DNA of 64,000 nucleotides from Eudromia elegans. Taxonomy: Eukaryota > Chordata > Aves > Tinamiformes > Tinamidae. The notes under the pieces are model-generated. The model did no database searches and was not told the DNA's origin. It saw only the letters and a program-made list of their open reading frames with translations. The stretch spans positions 1,686,943 to 1,750,942 of the forward strand of contig PTEX01000164.1 of assembly GCA_003342815.1 (NCBI GenBank). The letters are read 5' to 3'. Shown here in pieces: positions 44,589-56,811 of this stretch. Numbering within the stretch: the first letter of the stretch is position 1; every line of letters starts with the position of its first letter. The translations under genes and the position numbers were made by a program.

Positions 44589-45000
44589 AAGCAGCGATCG
44601 CTGTCTTAACTCTTCCTGTCTTCTATTTCCGGGGTTGATCAGGTCACCTTGTGCAGCCTGGCTTCTGGAGCAGATGTCCTTGCTCAGTCCTCTCCCCTCC
44701 ATGGTTTTTCTTCCCATTTTTACTTTGCCGCTAGCCACGCTTTTCCTGCCTCCATTTCCATGTTTCTTTCCTCCCAATTTCATTCTGTAACTCTGCCTTC
44801 CTCCCTGCTGCTTCGTGCTACTCGTTAGCACTCACTTGGAAGTGACGTAGATGGAGACCCCTGGACCTCCCTGAGCTGCCCATGTGCGGTGCGGGATGGC
44901 AGCGGAGGCACCGGGACCAAGTGCTGCTCTCCGTGCGGATCGGCACTGCCCTGCCACGTGAGCTGCGCTGTGGCAAGGGAACGTGCTTTTCTCTCCCCCC

Positions 45001-45025
45001 TTTTTTTTTTTTTTTTTTTTTTTTT
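45001..45025. repeat. Poly-T tract, 25 bases
   Basis: The longest homopolymer in the window, preceded by six C. On the minus strand it is poly-A that produces a Lys run in an open frame (45237-44818). No polyadenylation signal is next to it, so a retroposed tail is not shown. Confidence 0.92.
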
Positions 45026-45223
45026 ACAAGTGAAGAGTGTATCTGTGCAGCCCTGAAAAGGTGGTTTCTGAGTGTGTGCATGTGTGTTTTAAGCTGAGTC
45101 AGTAGAACTTCCTTCAAGGCTGATAGGAGTGATGCAATGTAGTTAGGTTGCAATTGCAGGATTTGATTTTTAACTTCTGGAAGATAACCTTTCAACTGAC
45201 AAACAACCTTTACAATAATACAA

Positions 45224-45238
45224 TTTGACTCAGTCAAA
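45224..45238. promoter_or_regulatory. Perfect 15-base palindrome containing an AP-1 site
   Basis: TTTGACT-C-AGTCAAA is a perfect inverted repeat around a central C, with TGACTCA, the AP-1 consensus, at 45226-45232. About 130 bases earlier, near 45092, the sequence AGCTGAGTCAGTA is another partial Maf/AP-1 match. Confidence 0.35.
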
Positions 45239-46179
45239 TAAAAGAATAAATTTTGGGCAAAGCCATCACAGTCAAGTTCTTCTGGATTTCTGAGACAGGC
45301 AAAGGAGTATTTTACGCGGTGTGTCAGTCTTGTGTTGTAGGAATGACGAATGACAACTAGTGATTAGGAAATGCTTTTGTACAGTTACTAGGCATTTAAC
45401 AAGCAAAAAATAAGTAGCTTAGAAAATGCCAGCGTGCAGCGAGGGTTGAGTTTAGAAGGCACGACAGCATTTTCTGTGACCGATAACCTGTCTGCTGTCG
45501 AGAGCTCATTTGAAATGCAAAGCATGGAAAGGTCAAGTGAGCCGGCCACAGCATAGCTGCGAAAATCAAGTGTGACTTGTTGCAAAGTAGCTGTGTAGAA
45601 GAAGAAAGGCAAGATGCCATCCTGCTATCAAACGAGCTGGTGTGTTTCTCCGGGCTGGACGCCGGGCTGGCCTGGAGGTGCTCTGGCCAGCTGAGCAAAC
45701 CCGGCCGGGCCGTGCTTGGCTCTTCTTCTCGCTGCTCCTCTTGCACTCAGGCTTGTGTCCAGAATGACCCAACTCCCATGCCCCCAGCACGGCCCTCTGG
45801 GCTCCCCACTAGTCTGGCTGCACCACCGTCTGTGGGAGGATTTAATTGCCAGTGCAGTGTGGCTGGTTTGGGGAGGAGAAAGCCTGTTGTTACTCTGAGT
45901 GTGTTCATTGCTCTAATTTAATATTTTTTTTTCTTTTCTTGAGCTATGTCAATATGTGGAAAAAGATATCTTCATCTCTAATGGGAAAATGAGTCCTGGC
46001 AAGTGCAATGCTCCATGTACCAGGAAGACAGAAACGATACAAATGTTCCAGTACCCGTGACATTCAGGCTGTCTGGAAAAGCCAACTCTAATAGGAGTTT
46101 AGCTGCTTCATCTGGATTCCTGGCTTCTCTGGAATGGTGGGAAGCGGGTAATAATTGAGGAGCGACACAGTAGCTGAGA

Positions 46180-46262
46180 TTGGCAGGGAGCTCTGGAGAT
46201 CCAGTGCAACTCCCCTGCTCGAGCAGGGTCACCCAAGGCAGACTGCCCAGGACCTGCCTGGG
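46180..46262 (-). repeat. CR1 LINE fragment, reverse orientation
   Basis: The plus strand carries 'ggagctctggagatccagtg', then 'actcccctgctcgagcaggg', 'tcacccaaggcagactgccc' and 'aggacctgcctggg'. These are the CR1 antisense blocks in the right order, close to the 2979-3115 copy and diverged from it. It is a short old remnant and contributes part of the minus-strand open frame 46361-45978, which should therefore not be read as a gene. Confidence 0.78.
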
Positions 46263-47639
46263 TAACAACTGGGTGCAGAAGCTGTAGGGATGAGATGTTA
46301 AATGGATTAGCCCTGTCTGCCTTGCGGTGCACGCTAGGTGGGAGAGCAGGAGAGAAGGCAACCCCTTACTCTAAGGTAAGGCTGTTGTGTCTCCTCTAAG
46401 TGCTCACTTGTCATTGGGATAACGCTGGGGGATCACCAGTATTTGAATGCTATGGGGGTAGTGTGAGGTGAACCTGGCTCTGCTGGTTTTCCTCTTGCTC
46501 TGAGTGATTGCAGGGCCCCCCCGGGAGCACCCTCTGCCTTCCCTCCTCTGCCCTCTCACCAAAGACACCCCGCAAAGCAGTCAGAGGAGGCCTCTTCACT
46601 ACCCACTAGGTGTAGATCAGTCTTTCACCTTACAACAGACTAAGCTCAAAGCAAAGAGGCATTAACATGCGCACTCATGAACAGTTATTAACACTAGGCA
46701 GATAAGTAATCATTTTGTTTTAGAAAAATATCTGTGTTAGGACTACTTTCCTTTCCCGGGAAGATGAATGAGTAGTTAACTGGAAACAAGGGGAACGGGA
46801 CCATGCTTTTTCACATACCACTTTGGAATTCAGCAACGTTTCAGGGGAAGGTGGGAGAGGATAAATCTCACTTGCTTTAGTATTTGATTCAAGCAGTTGT
46901 TTCAGGTGCAGACACACAGTTCTGTTGTTCAGGTGCTGAAGATCAGGTGAATCATGAAGAATTGTTCAGCTCGGGTGCCAAGCTGAGATTGTCACAAAAT
47001 AGCCCTATGGCAGTTTGTTGGGGCGGTACTCGCATGCTCGAGCTCGTACGTAGCTTTTCATGCCAAATGTCTTTCAATGAGATGAGTAAAAGCAGAGCAT
47101 AGATGCAGCCAGTCTAATCCATTCTAATATTAGACTGCAGTCGGATCCCACGAGCTGGTGTGCCCTGAATTTCATCCATCGTGATTGCAGCGGGGGGTGT
47201 TCAGTACCTCCATGATCTGCATGAGCAGCATTCAACTCTCCCAATCATTTCCTTTGTTTTCATGGCTGTGAGAAGTGTAAGTAAAGGATGACTAATCCCC
47301 ACAGAACATACTCCTAGTGGAAATGGAAAAGCATTCTGCTGTTGTCCTTGCTTCAGGGAATGCAGTTCCAGCGTGCTGAGCCCCCCGACTGTCCTCGGCT
47401 CGTGGCAGCTGTACTTTCCAGCACTGAACTTGTGCTGCCATAGCAGATCTGCAGTGCAAAGCCAAGGACTTCCCAGAGTAATAGCCTGTGTGTGAGTAGG
47501 AGGGCCTGGCAGTAGGATAGTTGGGTAGTAGAAATAGAATCTCCCAGACCTGAGTCTCCATTGCAGGCTGGGTGGGAGATGTTCAGAAGCACAAGTGGCG
47601 ATGGGTCTCTGTGTCCCCTGGATCCCTTGAGCAAGGAAG

Positions 47640-47815
47640 CCCTGCCTCAGAGCTGCTCTGTCTGAACGACTGGGAAGTGACTGCTCAGAGCCGACGGCTG
47701 CCGCCTCTGGGCGGCTGGGGGTGCTCTGCGAGCAGCGGTGCCTACGTCCTCGTGGCGTCTGAGCGTGCGGGCGTCCGAATCCACCGCCCTCGAGTGCCTG
47801 CACCGTTCAGCTAGT
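47640..47815. promoter_or_regulatory. CpG-rich patch
   Basis: GC-rich segment ('gcctacgtcctcgtggcgtc', 'gagcgtgcgggcgtccgaat'). It contains the start of a 200-codon minus-strand frame beginning at a GTG, which I do not accept as a gene. Confidence 0.33.
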
Positions 47816-48419
47816 CCAGCAGCTGCCTCCAGTGCAGACCCAGATGTTAGGCTGTAGCTTATGAGGCTACTCTTCAAAACAGTGCTGGACTAAAATTTGT
47901 GTCACAAGGAGAACTTGTAATGAAACTTTCAGGCTGCTCACTGTGTGCTCATTTAGTCACTGACTCTTTGTGTAGACTCTTTATACTAACCTTAGTTTTA
48001 TTTTAGTCCGTGTTGACTTCATCAGATAAATACATCTGTGTTGATGTTTCTTTCAGTAGCAGGTTTGCTTAATAGTCATACAGTGAAGCACAAGAATCAT
48101 CACGATGACTCTTCCTTTGCAGCTACTTTCTGCTTTGCACTTCCCACCTGTCAAGTCTATTTGAATCCTTTTAGTTTTTTAGTCTGTTTTGAAAGCATTA
48201 GAGGAGAATAAAGATAGTTATGCAGTTCATTAGAAGAGGACAGGTCTGAACATAATTGAAGAATAAAAGTATGTTGTTAAAATGTGTGTTGCTGTGTTCC
48301 TGACTATTGTACTTAAAGGAAACCCATCACCATAGTAACTAAGTCTCTGCAAAATAATTACTGATAGATTTGTTCTTTTATTCTAACTCGTATGAAACCT
48401 TTAGCTTGACCATAAGGGG

Positions 48420-48480
48420 ATATGTATGTATATGCATGAGAGTATGTGTGTGTGTATATATATTCACACACGTGTATATA
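48420..48480. repeat. TATG/TG/CA microsatellite region
   Basis: A degenerate run of TATG, TG and TATA units followed by CACACA and GTGTATATA, with hairpin potential between the TG and CA parts. Confidence 0.82.
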
Positions 48481-51228
48481 TTTGAAATAACAGATTATTT
48501 TTAATATGCATTTGTATGTGCTTGGAAGCAAAGCCAGAGATTTTGCCATTTATGTCCCTAATCCCTTTAGAAGTGAGGTCTGGATTCTATTGTCAAATAG
48601 TTATAGTTCTTGAGTGCAGAACAGTTTCACTAGAGGCAGTTCTGGTGTTACGAGGTAGTTACCCTTGAAAAGTGCAAATTAGGAAAAATAAACATTTTCC
48701 ATAAAGTCAAGGCTTGAAACTGTGAACTAGATCAGTGTGTAATACGGAGCTCCTCAAGGTACCGGAGCCTCGTATGTTCTTCCCGCTGTGACACGGTCCC
48801 CCAGGTGTGTGCCGCTGAGCAGCAGCTGAGCGGGTTCACATCTAGCCTGCCCCTTGCTGTTCACCAAATATCACAGAACAAGCATGAAAACTTAGCTCAG
48901 GATTTCCTGCCCTTCAGGCTTCCTTGGAAAATTGCAGTCTGTGTGAACAAGGGAGGAAGATGCCAGTTGTAAAAACAATGGGTTTAATCACCTTCCTTCA
49001 CTTTCAGTTGCTTATGACCATGCTCTGAACTCTTGCACAGAATCACTTCCAAATATGCTAAGTGTTTTGGAGGCTGCAGCAGTGTTTTACAAACCTCTGG
49101 CTTCATACAGGGAGAAATGACCTGCTTTTCCTTTGCCTCAGTCTCTGGAAGCCTTGATTTGTGGACATCATCTCCCTTTATCTGAAAGGCTTTTTGGGGG
49201 AAGCTGCTACTCTTTCATTTAACACTTCAGCACAGAGGTAAGAGGTTTCCCAGGATGGTTCTGCATAACTGATTCCCACTACTTAAGATGATGTTGATGC
49301 TCACTCTGATCAGTCTGAAGAGGTCTAGGTAGGTTGCTGTATCTCCAGCGTGGTCTCTGTGAACCGTTGCATTGAGGTGAAACAGTTGGTTTCATCTGCT
49401 CTTTGGGAAATGAAATGAACTTGTTTGCCATAGCACCTAGTGCAGCTTGGTGCTTTGGGAAGAGGCATTTCAGCCATCTCTGACTCCAGGGTTTTTCTTA
49501 TTGGAGTTATGGCTCATATGGAGCTCATATCTACTCACATATCTAGGACTAGACTTGTTGGAGCTGTTGAATGAATTATTCTGTGTTCTCTTGCTCAGAA
49601 GCATGAACTATGAGGCACATCTAACCCAGGTGTCCATTCATTGCTCACCATGAATGACTTGCCTGACAACTTGCCTTTCTCTCCTGGTGAAGAACAGTTT
49701 CTGGGCACCTGAGCAGCCGAAGCATTCAGCCCTTCTTTCTAGGGGGACAGAGAGGGAAGGGAAATCAAAATTAAGTGCCAAAGTTTTCCTAACTCTTTCT
49801 TACTAAGTTCTGCCACAGCACCTAATTGGCTGTGAGAGCAGAGCACGTGGTTGCCCTAGAGATTTTTGTTAATGCTACTGCAGGAATTGGAGCTGGACTG
49901 CAGCACATTAACTATTCAGCTGTTTGAGCTGCAGGCGTGAGGGCTCCAAAGACAACAGCGGCGTTGTTTGGTCTCGGGCAGAACGCGGGTTACCCTAGAA
50001 ACAGCAGTAGTGTGGTAGCAGCAAGGCCTGCAGCACCGGGGGCTTGTCGTGCTGCGTTTTGTGGTTACGAGTGACAGTGGCAGATACACTTTCACCACTT
50101 CTAAAGGCATTTGTTGCTGAAAAGCACGCATATGAGTGTTTTTTATTTTTATGTATATAATCTTTGTATTTGTGTAATGTTTCTTACTGTTAAAGTATGG
50201 GGAGCGAGTTAAGAGAATTCAGAGAGTCAAGAGCAATTTCTGTTTCCATTAATGTCTTTAGGAGCCACTTCAGATGTGCAGTTTAATTTTTAGACTGAAT
50301 CAATGAGATGGACCTAATTAAACTCAAACTGTTTTCCCAGAAATCAAACCTGAAGTTTTCAGCATGGCTACTCCTTTTAAATCTGTACACTTAAATATGT
50401 TTCTGAAGCAGAAGTGGAACATTTTTGCAAATTAGAAGGTGTATCTGTTGAATGCGAGTATAATTAATTGCACTGGTTCAGCAGGGCATAAAATCTACAT
50501 GTATAGGTTTCATTAGCTCAGCCCACATAACTTAAACCTATGATAAGTACTATCTCAATTTAGTTACCTACTAGTAATCTTTAAAACTGAAATATTGTCA
50601 AATTTCAACTATTTTCGTTGGTCTAATAAGGGAAAAGAATTTAAAGATGATTCATTTGGGGACACGTCCTTGAAAAGTCTGCTTGTTCTCGAGATAAGGA
50701 CATGCATATTAACTCTGGTCTACTACTTCACGTTCTGCCAGAGATGAAGATTTATGATCAAGGTTAGGCTAGACCATGGCAATATTGTCTTGGTTAGTAT
50801 AATAGCAAAGTGTCTAAGCAAATTTTAAGCTACAGAAAGTACAATTTTGTGTTCACAGTATCTATTTCATCTGTATCAAAGAAGTCATGGATATAACGTC
50901 TGAATCATTATTGCTCTTAACAGACAATTACTCTTCTACTGATTCATATCCTCCGACATATGATTTGGTGCTTTTTAAGCCACTTTTAGACTGTTAAATA
51001 GCCACATGTCCCATTTAAAATAACTGTCTGGACTTTTGAGTTGCAGCTTATATTTAAGCGTGAGACATTTTTGGCAATATTGCCAGTGAGTTATTTTGGT
51101 TTCGTCTGCCAGTTTCTGTACTTCCAGTATATATCGATGACTCATGGAAAACACGAATGGTTTCTTAAAGATTGTTACTGATCCCAAGTGGTTTGAGGAT
51201 GTGGCTGTTGTAATAAACCAACTTGCTG

Positions 51229-51230
<2 letters not shown>

Positions 51231-51259
<29 letters not shown>

Positions 51260-51268
51260 CATACATAC
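51231..51268. repeat. ACAT tetranucleotide microsatellite
   Basis: About nine and a half perfect ACAT units with no interruption, the cleanest microsatellite of the window and probably length-polymorphic. Confidence 0.95.
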
Positions 51269-53753
51269 TGAGCTTGGTTCCAAGAATTAAATCTTCCTTA
51301 CCAGTAGTTTAATTCATTAACAGTTACTCTCCATCAGTAAGCAATTTGACAGAATAGATTTTTCAGCTTCATCTAAATGTTTTTATTTAGATTAGAACTG
51401 TTGGTCCTTTGATTCCAGTAGTATCCCTTGGGTATTCATGTTGTGTGATCTGTTGCCTGTGATGATACCTGCAATAAGGGAGGGCATGTATAATATACAT
51501 ATGCCATGCAATTTCAGATTTTACAATCATTCTTCTCATATACATTATGCTAAAAGAATTAGAACTAGTACAAAATCTGATTTCTTTTGATTTCTTATTC
51601 CCTGGTCATTGTGCAATGTAAAGCATGAGATACACCTAGGGATTAACTAGGTTTGGTTTATTTTAAAAAGGAATTATGTCATTTGTGCTAAATGGGAATC
51701 TGTATTGAGAAGCCCACCAACTAGGAGAAAGCTACCTACCTAGACTTTGGTAGTATATTGTGTAAAAGCCTGTGTGTCGAAGAATGACTTAAATGTGTTG
51801 GGTTTTTTTTTTTTCTTTAATAATAATAATAAAAAAGTAATGTTTATACTATATAACATTTAATGAGTGAAGCCGAAGAATTCAACAGGGAACACAATAC
51901 AGAACGGCCTCTGAAGAGTGTCTGATATTGTCAAGTGTTGTTTTATTTTGTTTTTTGTAAGTTGAGACATTTCATCCTAAAGAGAAATCTTCATGACAGT
52001 TACAAAAAAAAAGAAAAATCTATGGAAAATTTATTCTGCTCTAACAAAATTAGCTGGGTGTTGCTCTAAGAGGCAACTTGACTGGATTAGATTTTCCCCT
52101 AATGTTTTCCTTTGGTGAGTAAAGCCACTAGCTCAGCTTAAGCTTCTAAGAATAACAATGTACAAGGAAACAGTCTTCTGGAGTGAATTTTTAGCAGAGC
52201 TGTTGCGAACCATAGACCGAGTGAAGTCACGAGCAGCTGGGGCCTTCAAAATATGCTCATTGGAGTGGTCTCAGCCTTGTAACCTGCACTGTTCTTGCCT
52301 AGATACAACCCCTGTTCTTCAGAAAGAGGAGGTGTGGGAGTCTCCAGTAGTCACAGAGGGTTGGGGCAGTTCTCTACAGGTGCTGTCCTCCTGGGCCTTT
52401 TAAGCTTTATAAGTCAGCATGGTCAAGTAAGGAGGAATGAGTTGTAAAGAAAATGAAGGAAAACCCAGTGTTTCAGCTAGTGTAGTTGTGGAAGGAGTCT
52501 GTGGCTGTTGATGTTCCAGATGTAGGCTTGAGTCTGTCTCTTGAACTCTTTTTGCCCAGTTTATACCTCATTTGGTCAGTACTCAAGCCAGTCTTCTTGT
52601 AGCTGTTTAGCTTGTTGCATTGTGGGGTAAGGCATGTGTTGATTTTTGTCTTGGCTTGGTGACTAGCCTGTTGCTCTTGCAGCCTGAACTTCATTAGACC
52701 ACTCTCTTTAATGCAAGAATGAAGCAAGCAATTTGCTCATGCTCTTTCTGTTCTGCTTTTCCATGCTACTTTTCAGTAAGAATAATCATTCAGGCTGCTC
52801 CTTCTGTACTTCAATGATACTCATTCAGTGGGTCCCCCGGGGGAGGTGGACAATTCGAACACATTCTCTGTCCGGCGTGCTAGAAATGACACTTTTGCTG
52901 TACTAAGAGGATGATCGACTCAATCTCAGTCAAGTTTAACACATTAAGACTTATTTATGTACAAGAGTGAGATTAAGTGCCTGCCTGAAAGTTTGTCTGA
53001 AATTGGACAGTCTCTTCAATGCTTTCTGCAACCTGTGCAATCTCTTGGAGTCCCATTTTTGCGTAGGGGCATGAGTTGGATACGGGAAGGCTGCTTGCAC
53101 CTCTGCTCTGGGATAGAGCTTGTGTGCAGGTGCCCCTGGGAGCCTTGATGTGAACAGGCAGCATCACCTTCTCTCTGATAAGGATTTTCATTATTCTTGC
53201 AAGGAGAAACTGCACAGACGAAGCACAACGGGTGTTGTCAGCTGAGTTTGGTAACCTCTACTCGTGCTTTAAAGTTTCCAGAAAACACTTGGTGTGGCAA
53301 TTCAGATCAAAGTCAGCGATGACTTTGTTATCATCCAAGATGTGTAAATCAAAGACGTAAAGGTTTGCAGCAGGACTGGAAGAGAAGGTTGCAGCAACAC
53401 AGCTAGCTACATTTGTAGGTTGGTTTTTTTTAATAAGGCACATCTTTGCTTTTTAAAGTTGCAGGGCTTTTGCCATTGAACATTGAGTGCCATAAGAGTC
53501 CTTTGATTGATAATCGGTGTTTTCAGGCTTTTTAACAGACCAGCTGTTATCACTAAAAAAAATAATGGGGGCTTTGCTGATTTATAACAAGCTTTAAAAT
53601 TTTCTTCATATTCCCATGGAAGTCAACAGGATTCATCAATTCCTATGCTTCTGTTTACTTATCCCCTGACCAAAAAAGAGGTGTGTTCTTTTTGTTACCC
53701 TTTTTATTAAGGGAGTCCTGTGAACCTGTGTCTGTTCTCTAATAGCTTCTCAC
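51269..53753. other. Stretch without a confident gene
   Basis: AT-rich, with the poly-T/AAT array at 51.8 kb. Open frames of 60-84 codons near 52.2-53.2 kb on both strands have no splice support. Confidence 0.55.
51803..51834. repeat. Poly-T followed by AAT microsatellite
   Basis: A 12-base T run, then 'cttt', then about five AAT units. It contains AATAAA-like words by composition only. Confidence 0.88.
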
Positions 53754-54013
53754 CCGTGGACCCTCTGAATCCTCTCTTTGCTTTGAACTGTAGTAGAGGT
53801 GAGCATCGTGCCAGTGCAGCATGCTGCATTGGTTACCTTTATTCATAGTTTTCAGCTTCCTCTGTGTACTGCTTGGAACCATGTAGCTGAGTGAGGTGCC
53901 GCTCACACACCTCGTTTCGGGGGTTGATGTTCCCTCTCCCCTCTCATGTTCTCCGTGTGAATTTTCTGTGTGCCCCACAAGACTTCCTGTGTCCGTACTG
54001 CTCTTCTCGAGAG
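53754..54013 (-). CDS. Candidate internal coding exon, unassigned, Ser/Thr-rich
   Basis: On the minus strand a strong acceptor ('gaaaactacattttccctgc'+ag) lies just above 54013 and a CGG|GTGAGAAG donor lies just below 53754. The 260 bases between are open for 86 codons in one frame, entering with two bases of a split codon and leaving at a codon boundary. The peptide is hydrophilic and rich in Ser, Thr, Glu, Lys and His (for example HTENSHGEHERGEGTST), with no membrane segment. That composition suits a disordered region. The surrounding DNA is not especially GC-rich, which makes 86 open codons less trivial than in the CpG patches. I do not recognise the protein. Confidence 0.25.
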
Positions 54014-56811
54014 CTGCAGGGAAAATGTAGTTTTCTCTTGTTGAGATAGATGTCATGAAAAAGATTTGGAAACTAGTACTGTGGGTATTTTCAAGGGCAT
54101 AACAGTGCTAATGTAACAAAGAACACATAATAAAATCCAGCACAGAGGGATTTTGAGTCTATAAAAAAACCTGTATGAATATGATAGACTGAATACAAAA
54201 GTGATTTATATGGATATAGCTACAGATTTCTCTTGAAAAATAGAGTTTAATATTTATTTGAATATTTTCATGATCTGGAGACATTGCTTTCAAGTTACTC
54301 GTGTGCTAAAATTCTTGTCTAGTGTTTGCAAGTATGTTGTGTTCTGAGGTCAGAACTAAGGACAGTGTAGAAGAGACCGCAAAGCTGAATATGAGCCAGG
54401 CTGAAGGTGAGAAATAAATTACTTAAATATTTTTTAATTTTAATTTTTCAAATTTTTAGCAGTGGAGTTCAAGCTCAACATGCTTGAGAGCATATCAACT
54501 CTTGTGATATGCCACAAGGTATTATTCATGTGATGTGTGATTATATCACACGATTCATTAAACATTTGAGTTTTGAGCCTTGCGTAATTCTTATGTTAGT
54601 AAAAAGTGGATGTAAAGTGTGAGCATCTCTATTTGTTCGTGTTTAGTATGCTGCCACAGCTTGACTTCAGCTGATATGCCTACAGATGTATATGCTCATT
54701 AGGTTATGTGCCTACAGTGGGTTGCTGGCATGTGCAGTCATTTAAGTAAGGCACATGATAGATGTGTGTGTATGTGTATAATGCTAGGTTTTACAAAGTG
54801 ACATTTGACCCAATTAAGGTTTTTCAAGTGAATTCAATTCTTAATAGAACAAATCAAACAAAAGCAATGGAGGAATATTAGTAAGAATAATTTTCTAAGT
54901 GTGAAAGGGTGGATAAAAAAAAAAAGCTTTGAAGTCAACCTGAGTCTTGACTGCTATAACACAAACACTTAAAATAATTATTTTCCATTTTAATTCATTT
55001 GCAGCTAAGGAACAAAATTGCTGCTTGAAGGTCTGGGTTGAAATGTTGCCTCTGTTGTGTGAGGTCTCAAACTAGTTACCCTATACTCTTCAGCTTTTGA
55101 TCTGTAAAGTTTGCTTTGTGTGTCATGTCTGAAACTTAAGCTTGTCTACTTGAACTGCCACCATTGACTTGACCTTGTTTAGTTTTGGGTACAGCTGCTT
55201 TGCAGCTGAGTAATTTAGATACACATTTTGGGCTTGTTGAATTCCCACCCCCCAAGAATTAGCCCATTATGAAACTCAGTTACTTGAACAAAAATACATT
55301 CCTGTAATATACAGCAACATGGCAATGGAGTTAACGCCTCATTCGTGCCTCAAAGAATTTAAGTGCTGACATAAGGAACTTTAAGTGCTGAATTTAAATG
55401 CAATTTTCTAGCATCACATAATTGGAAACTTACAGATAAAAGCGGTTTAATACAATCTTGGCTCCTTTCCTTTCATATACCCAACAGAATGTGGGTGCTT
55501 CATAGTATCTATTCAATGTCATTTACCTGTTTGAAAGTGCAGAGGACACTCGCCACTATCAAGGGAGTAAATCAGCTCTATAATAAAAAATCCTAAGTAA
55601 AATCAGATGTACAAGATAATTGGGAAGGTCAAATACTGTTCCGGGTGTATGATATTAATGTAATTTAGTTGCAAGACAGCATTATTTTATGAAATTTGTA
55701 CCTGTGTCCAGTTTGTTTTGCAGTTCTCTATATTGTGGCAAAAACGCATATAGTGGGTCTAAAAATGTACTGCCAGAGGCTTTGTTCCCTGTTCTTATTG
55801 CAGTGCTGCTTTATAGACATCAAAAGTGGCTTGTGGTAGTTCTGCCCCGATGTTCAAATTGCAAGTGAGGTACCAAACCTGGGAGTTATGGAAGGTTAAG
55901 TTCAGGTGTGTGTATAGGCTAAGACAGCGGCTCAGGAGTGGATTGTGACTCGCATTCCACAGTTGGGACTAAGGAGAGGCTAGTGAGACTGCACTTGAGG
56001 GATGTGACCTGTCTAAGAGGGTGTGTGCTCAGAGATTTTAAGGAGCTGAGGGTTTCGGGAGGTTTGGGGAGAGGGATTGAGGCAGGTAAATCTGCATTGG
56101 TTTGAATCTTGGCAGAGGCCTGAGGACAGCCAGGTCACTTTGTCGAGCAGTGAAAACAACTGGGCAGAAGCTTTGGAATGATACATCTTTACGAAACTAC
56201 CGCGGCTTGAGATTATTAATGTCTGCTATCTTCTTGAGCTCTTCAAGGTGAAAAAAAATCTCCGTTAACTCTCCCAGTGTGTCATTAAATCTCCCTGATA
56301 ACTGGTTGAACAGGCAGTATTTGAGTAAAGTGGTTTGTGATTCAGTTATTACTGATTGCGATATCAATTCTTCATGGTTGTGTGTGCAAGCATGCTACCT
56401 TGAGTAGATAATTGGCAGTTTATAGAGACCCTGAAGACTCGAGTCAGTGTTAAAGTTGAAAGGAATTTTTCTTCAGACAGGAGTGGGGGTAAGATCCTGA
56501 TTTTTAGGTGTAAATACAGGGAGGAAGGTCTGCCACTCACAAGTGATTTTGCGCTTAATAGGAGACTTGAGGTTCTTATGTGCGAGTTCAGGTTCTAAAG
56601 CTCTGGTTTATTTGTCAACTGTGCTTTTCATCTGGATCAATGTACCAGCAATCTGAGAAATAGTGCTCAGCTACATCATCTAATAGGAAAACATCTTCTG
56701 ACAAAGATGCTCTTGGTAGCAACGCTGTGGCAAATAGCAGTTGTTTGAGTTTACAGCTGAACTTCCCATACAAAAGAACTTGCAATTCAGTTGCAGCAAA
56801 GCTCTCCCGTT
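54014..56811. other. Stretch without a confident gene
   Basis: Very AT-rich DNA with almost no open frames above 60 codons, no recognisable repeat and no CpG patch. An acceptor near 55004 opens 22 codons to a stop with no donor. Otherwise I see nothing. Confidence 0.6.
54535..54551. repeat. Small perfect hairpin
   Basis: GTGTGA-TTATA-TCACAC gives a six-base stem with a five-base loop in AT-rich DNA. It is probably incidental. Confidence 0.6.

Larger units (their letters stand above)
43641..46179. other. Stretch without a confident gene
   Basis: It holds a minus-strand segment, 43879-43959, with strong splice signals but stops in all frames, the CpG patch at 44.2 kb, the 25-base poly-T, and the AP-1 palindrome at 45224-45238. 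A 139-codon minus-strand frame across the poly-T ends at a CAA|GTGAGT donor but includes a poly-Lys run from the homopolymer. Confidence 0.55.
46263..51230. other. Stretch without a confident gene
   Basis: GC-richer to about 48 kb, then AT-rich. The 200-codon minus-strand frame at 47803-47201 begins at GTG and has no ATG until near its end. A strong acceptor near 49230 is followed within seven bases by a GAG|GTAAGA donor, too close for an exon. Confidence 0.55.

Noticed and set aside
45001-45025. Poly-T considered as the tail of a retroposed gene on the minus strand
   Set aside because: No polyadenylation signal complement beside it, no target-site duplication and no recognisable body.
44818-45237. 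139-codon minus-strand frame ending at a CAA|GTGAGT donor
   Set aside because: It crosses the 25-base homopolymer, giving a poly-Lys run typical of chance translation, and has no good acceptor.
45978-46361. 127-codon minus-strand frame
   Set aside because: Much of it is a CR1 fragment read through.
47201-47803. 200-codon open frame on the minus strand
   Set aside because: It begins at a GTG with no ATG until near the end, lies in a GC-rich patch, and the peptide has no recognisable motif.
49230-49240. Strong acceptor with a GTAAGA donor seven bases later
   Set aside because: Too short for an exon; a recursive splice site would need AG directly followed by GT.
50341-50435. Acceptor GTTTTCCCAG followed by 30 open codons to a TAG
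   Set aside because: No donor and no polyadenylation signal; typical pseudo-exon.
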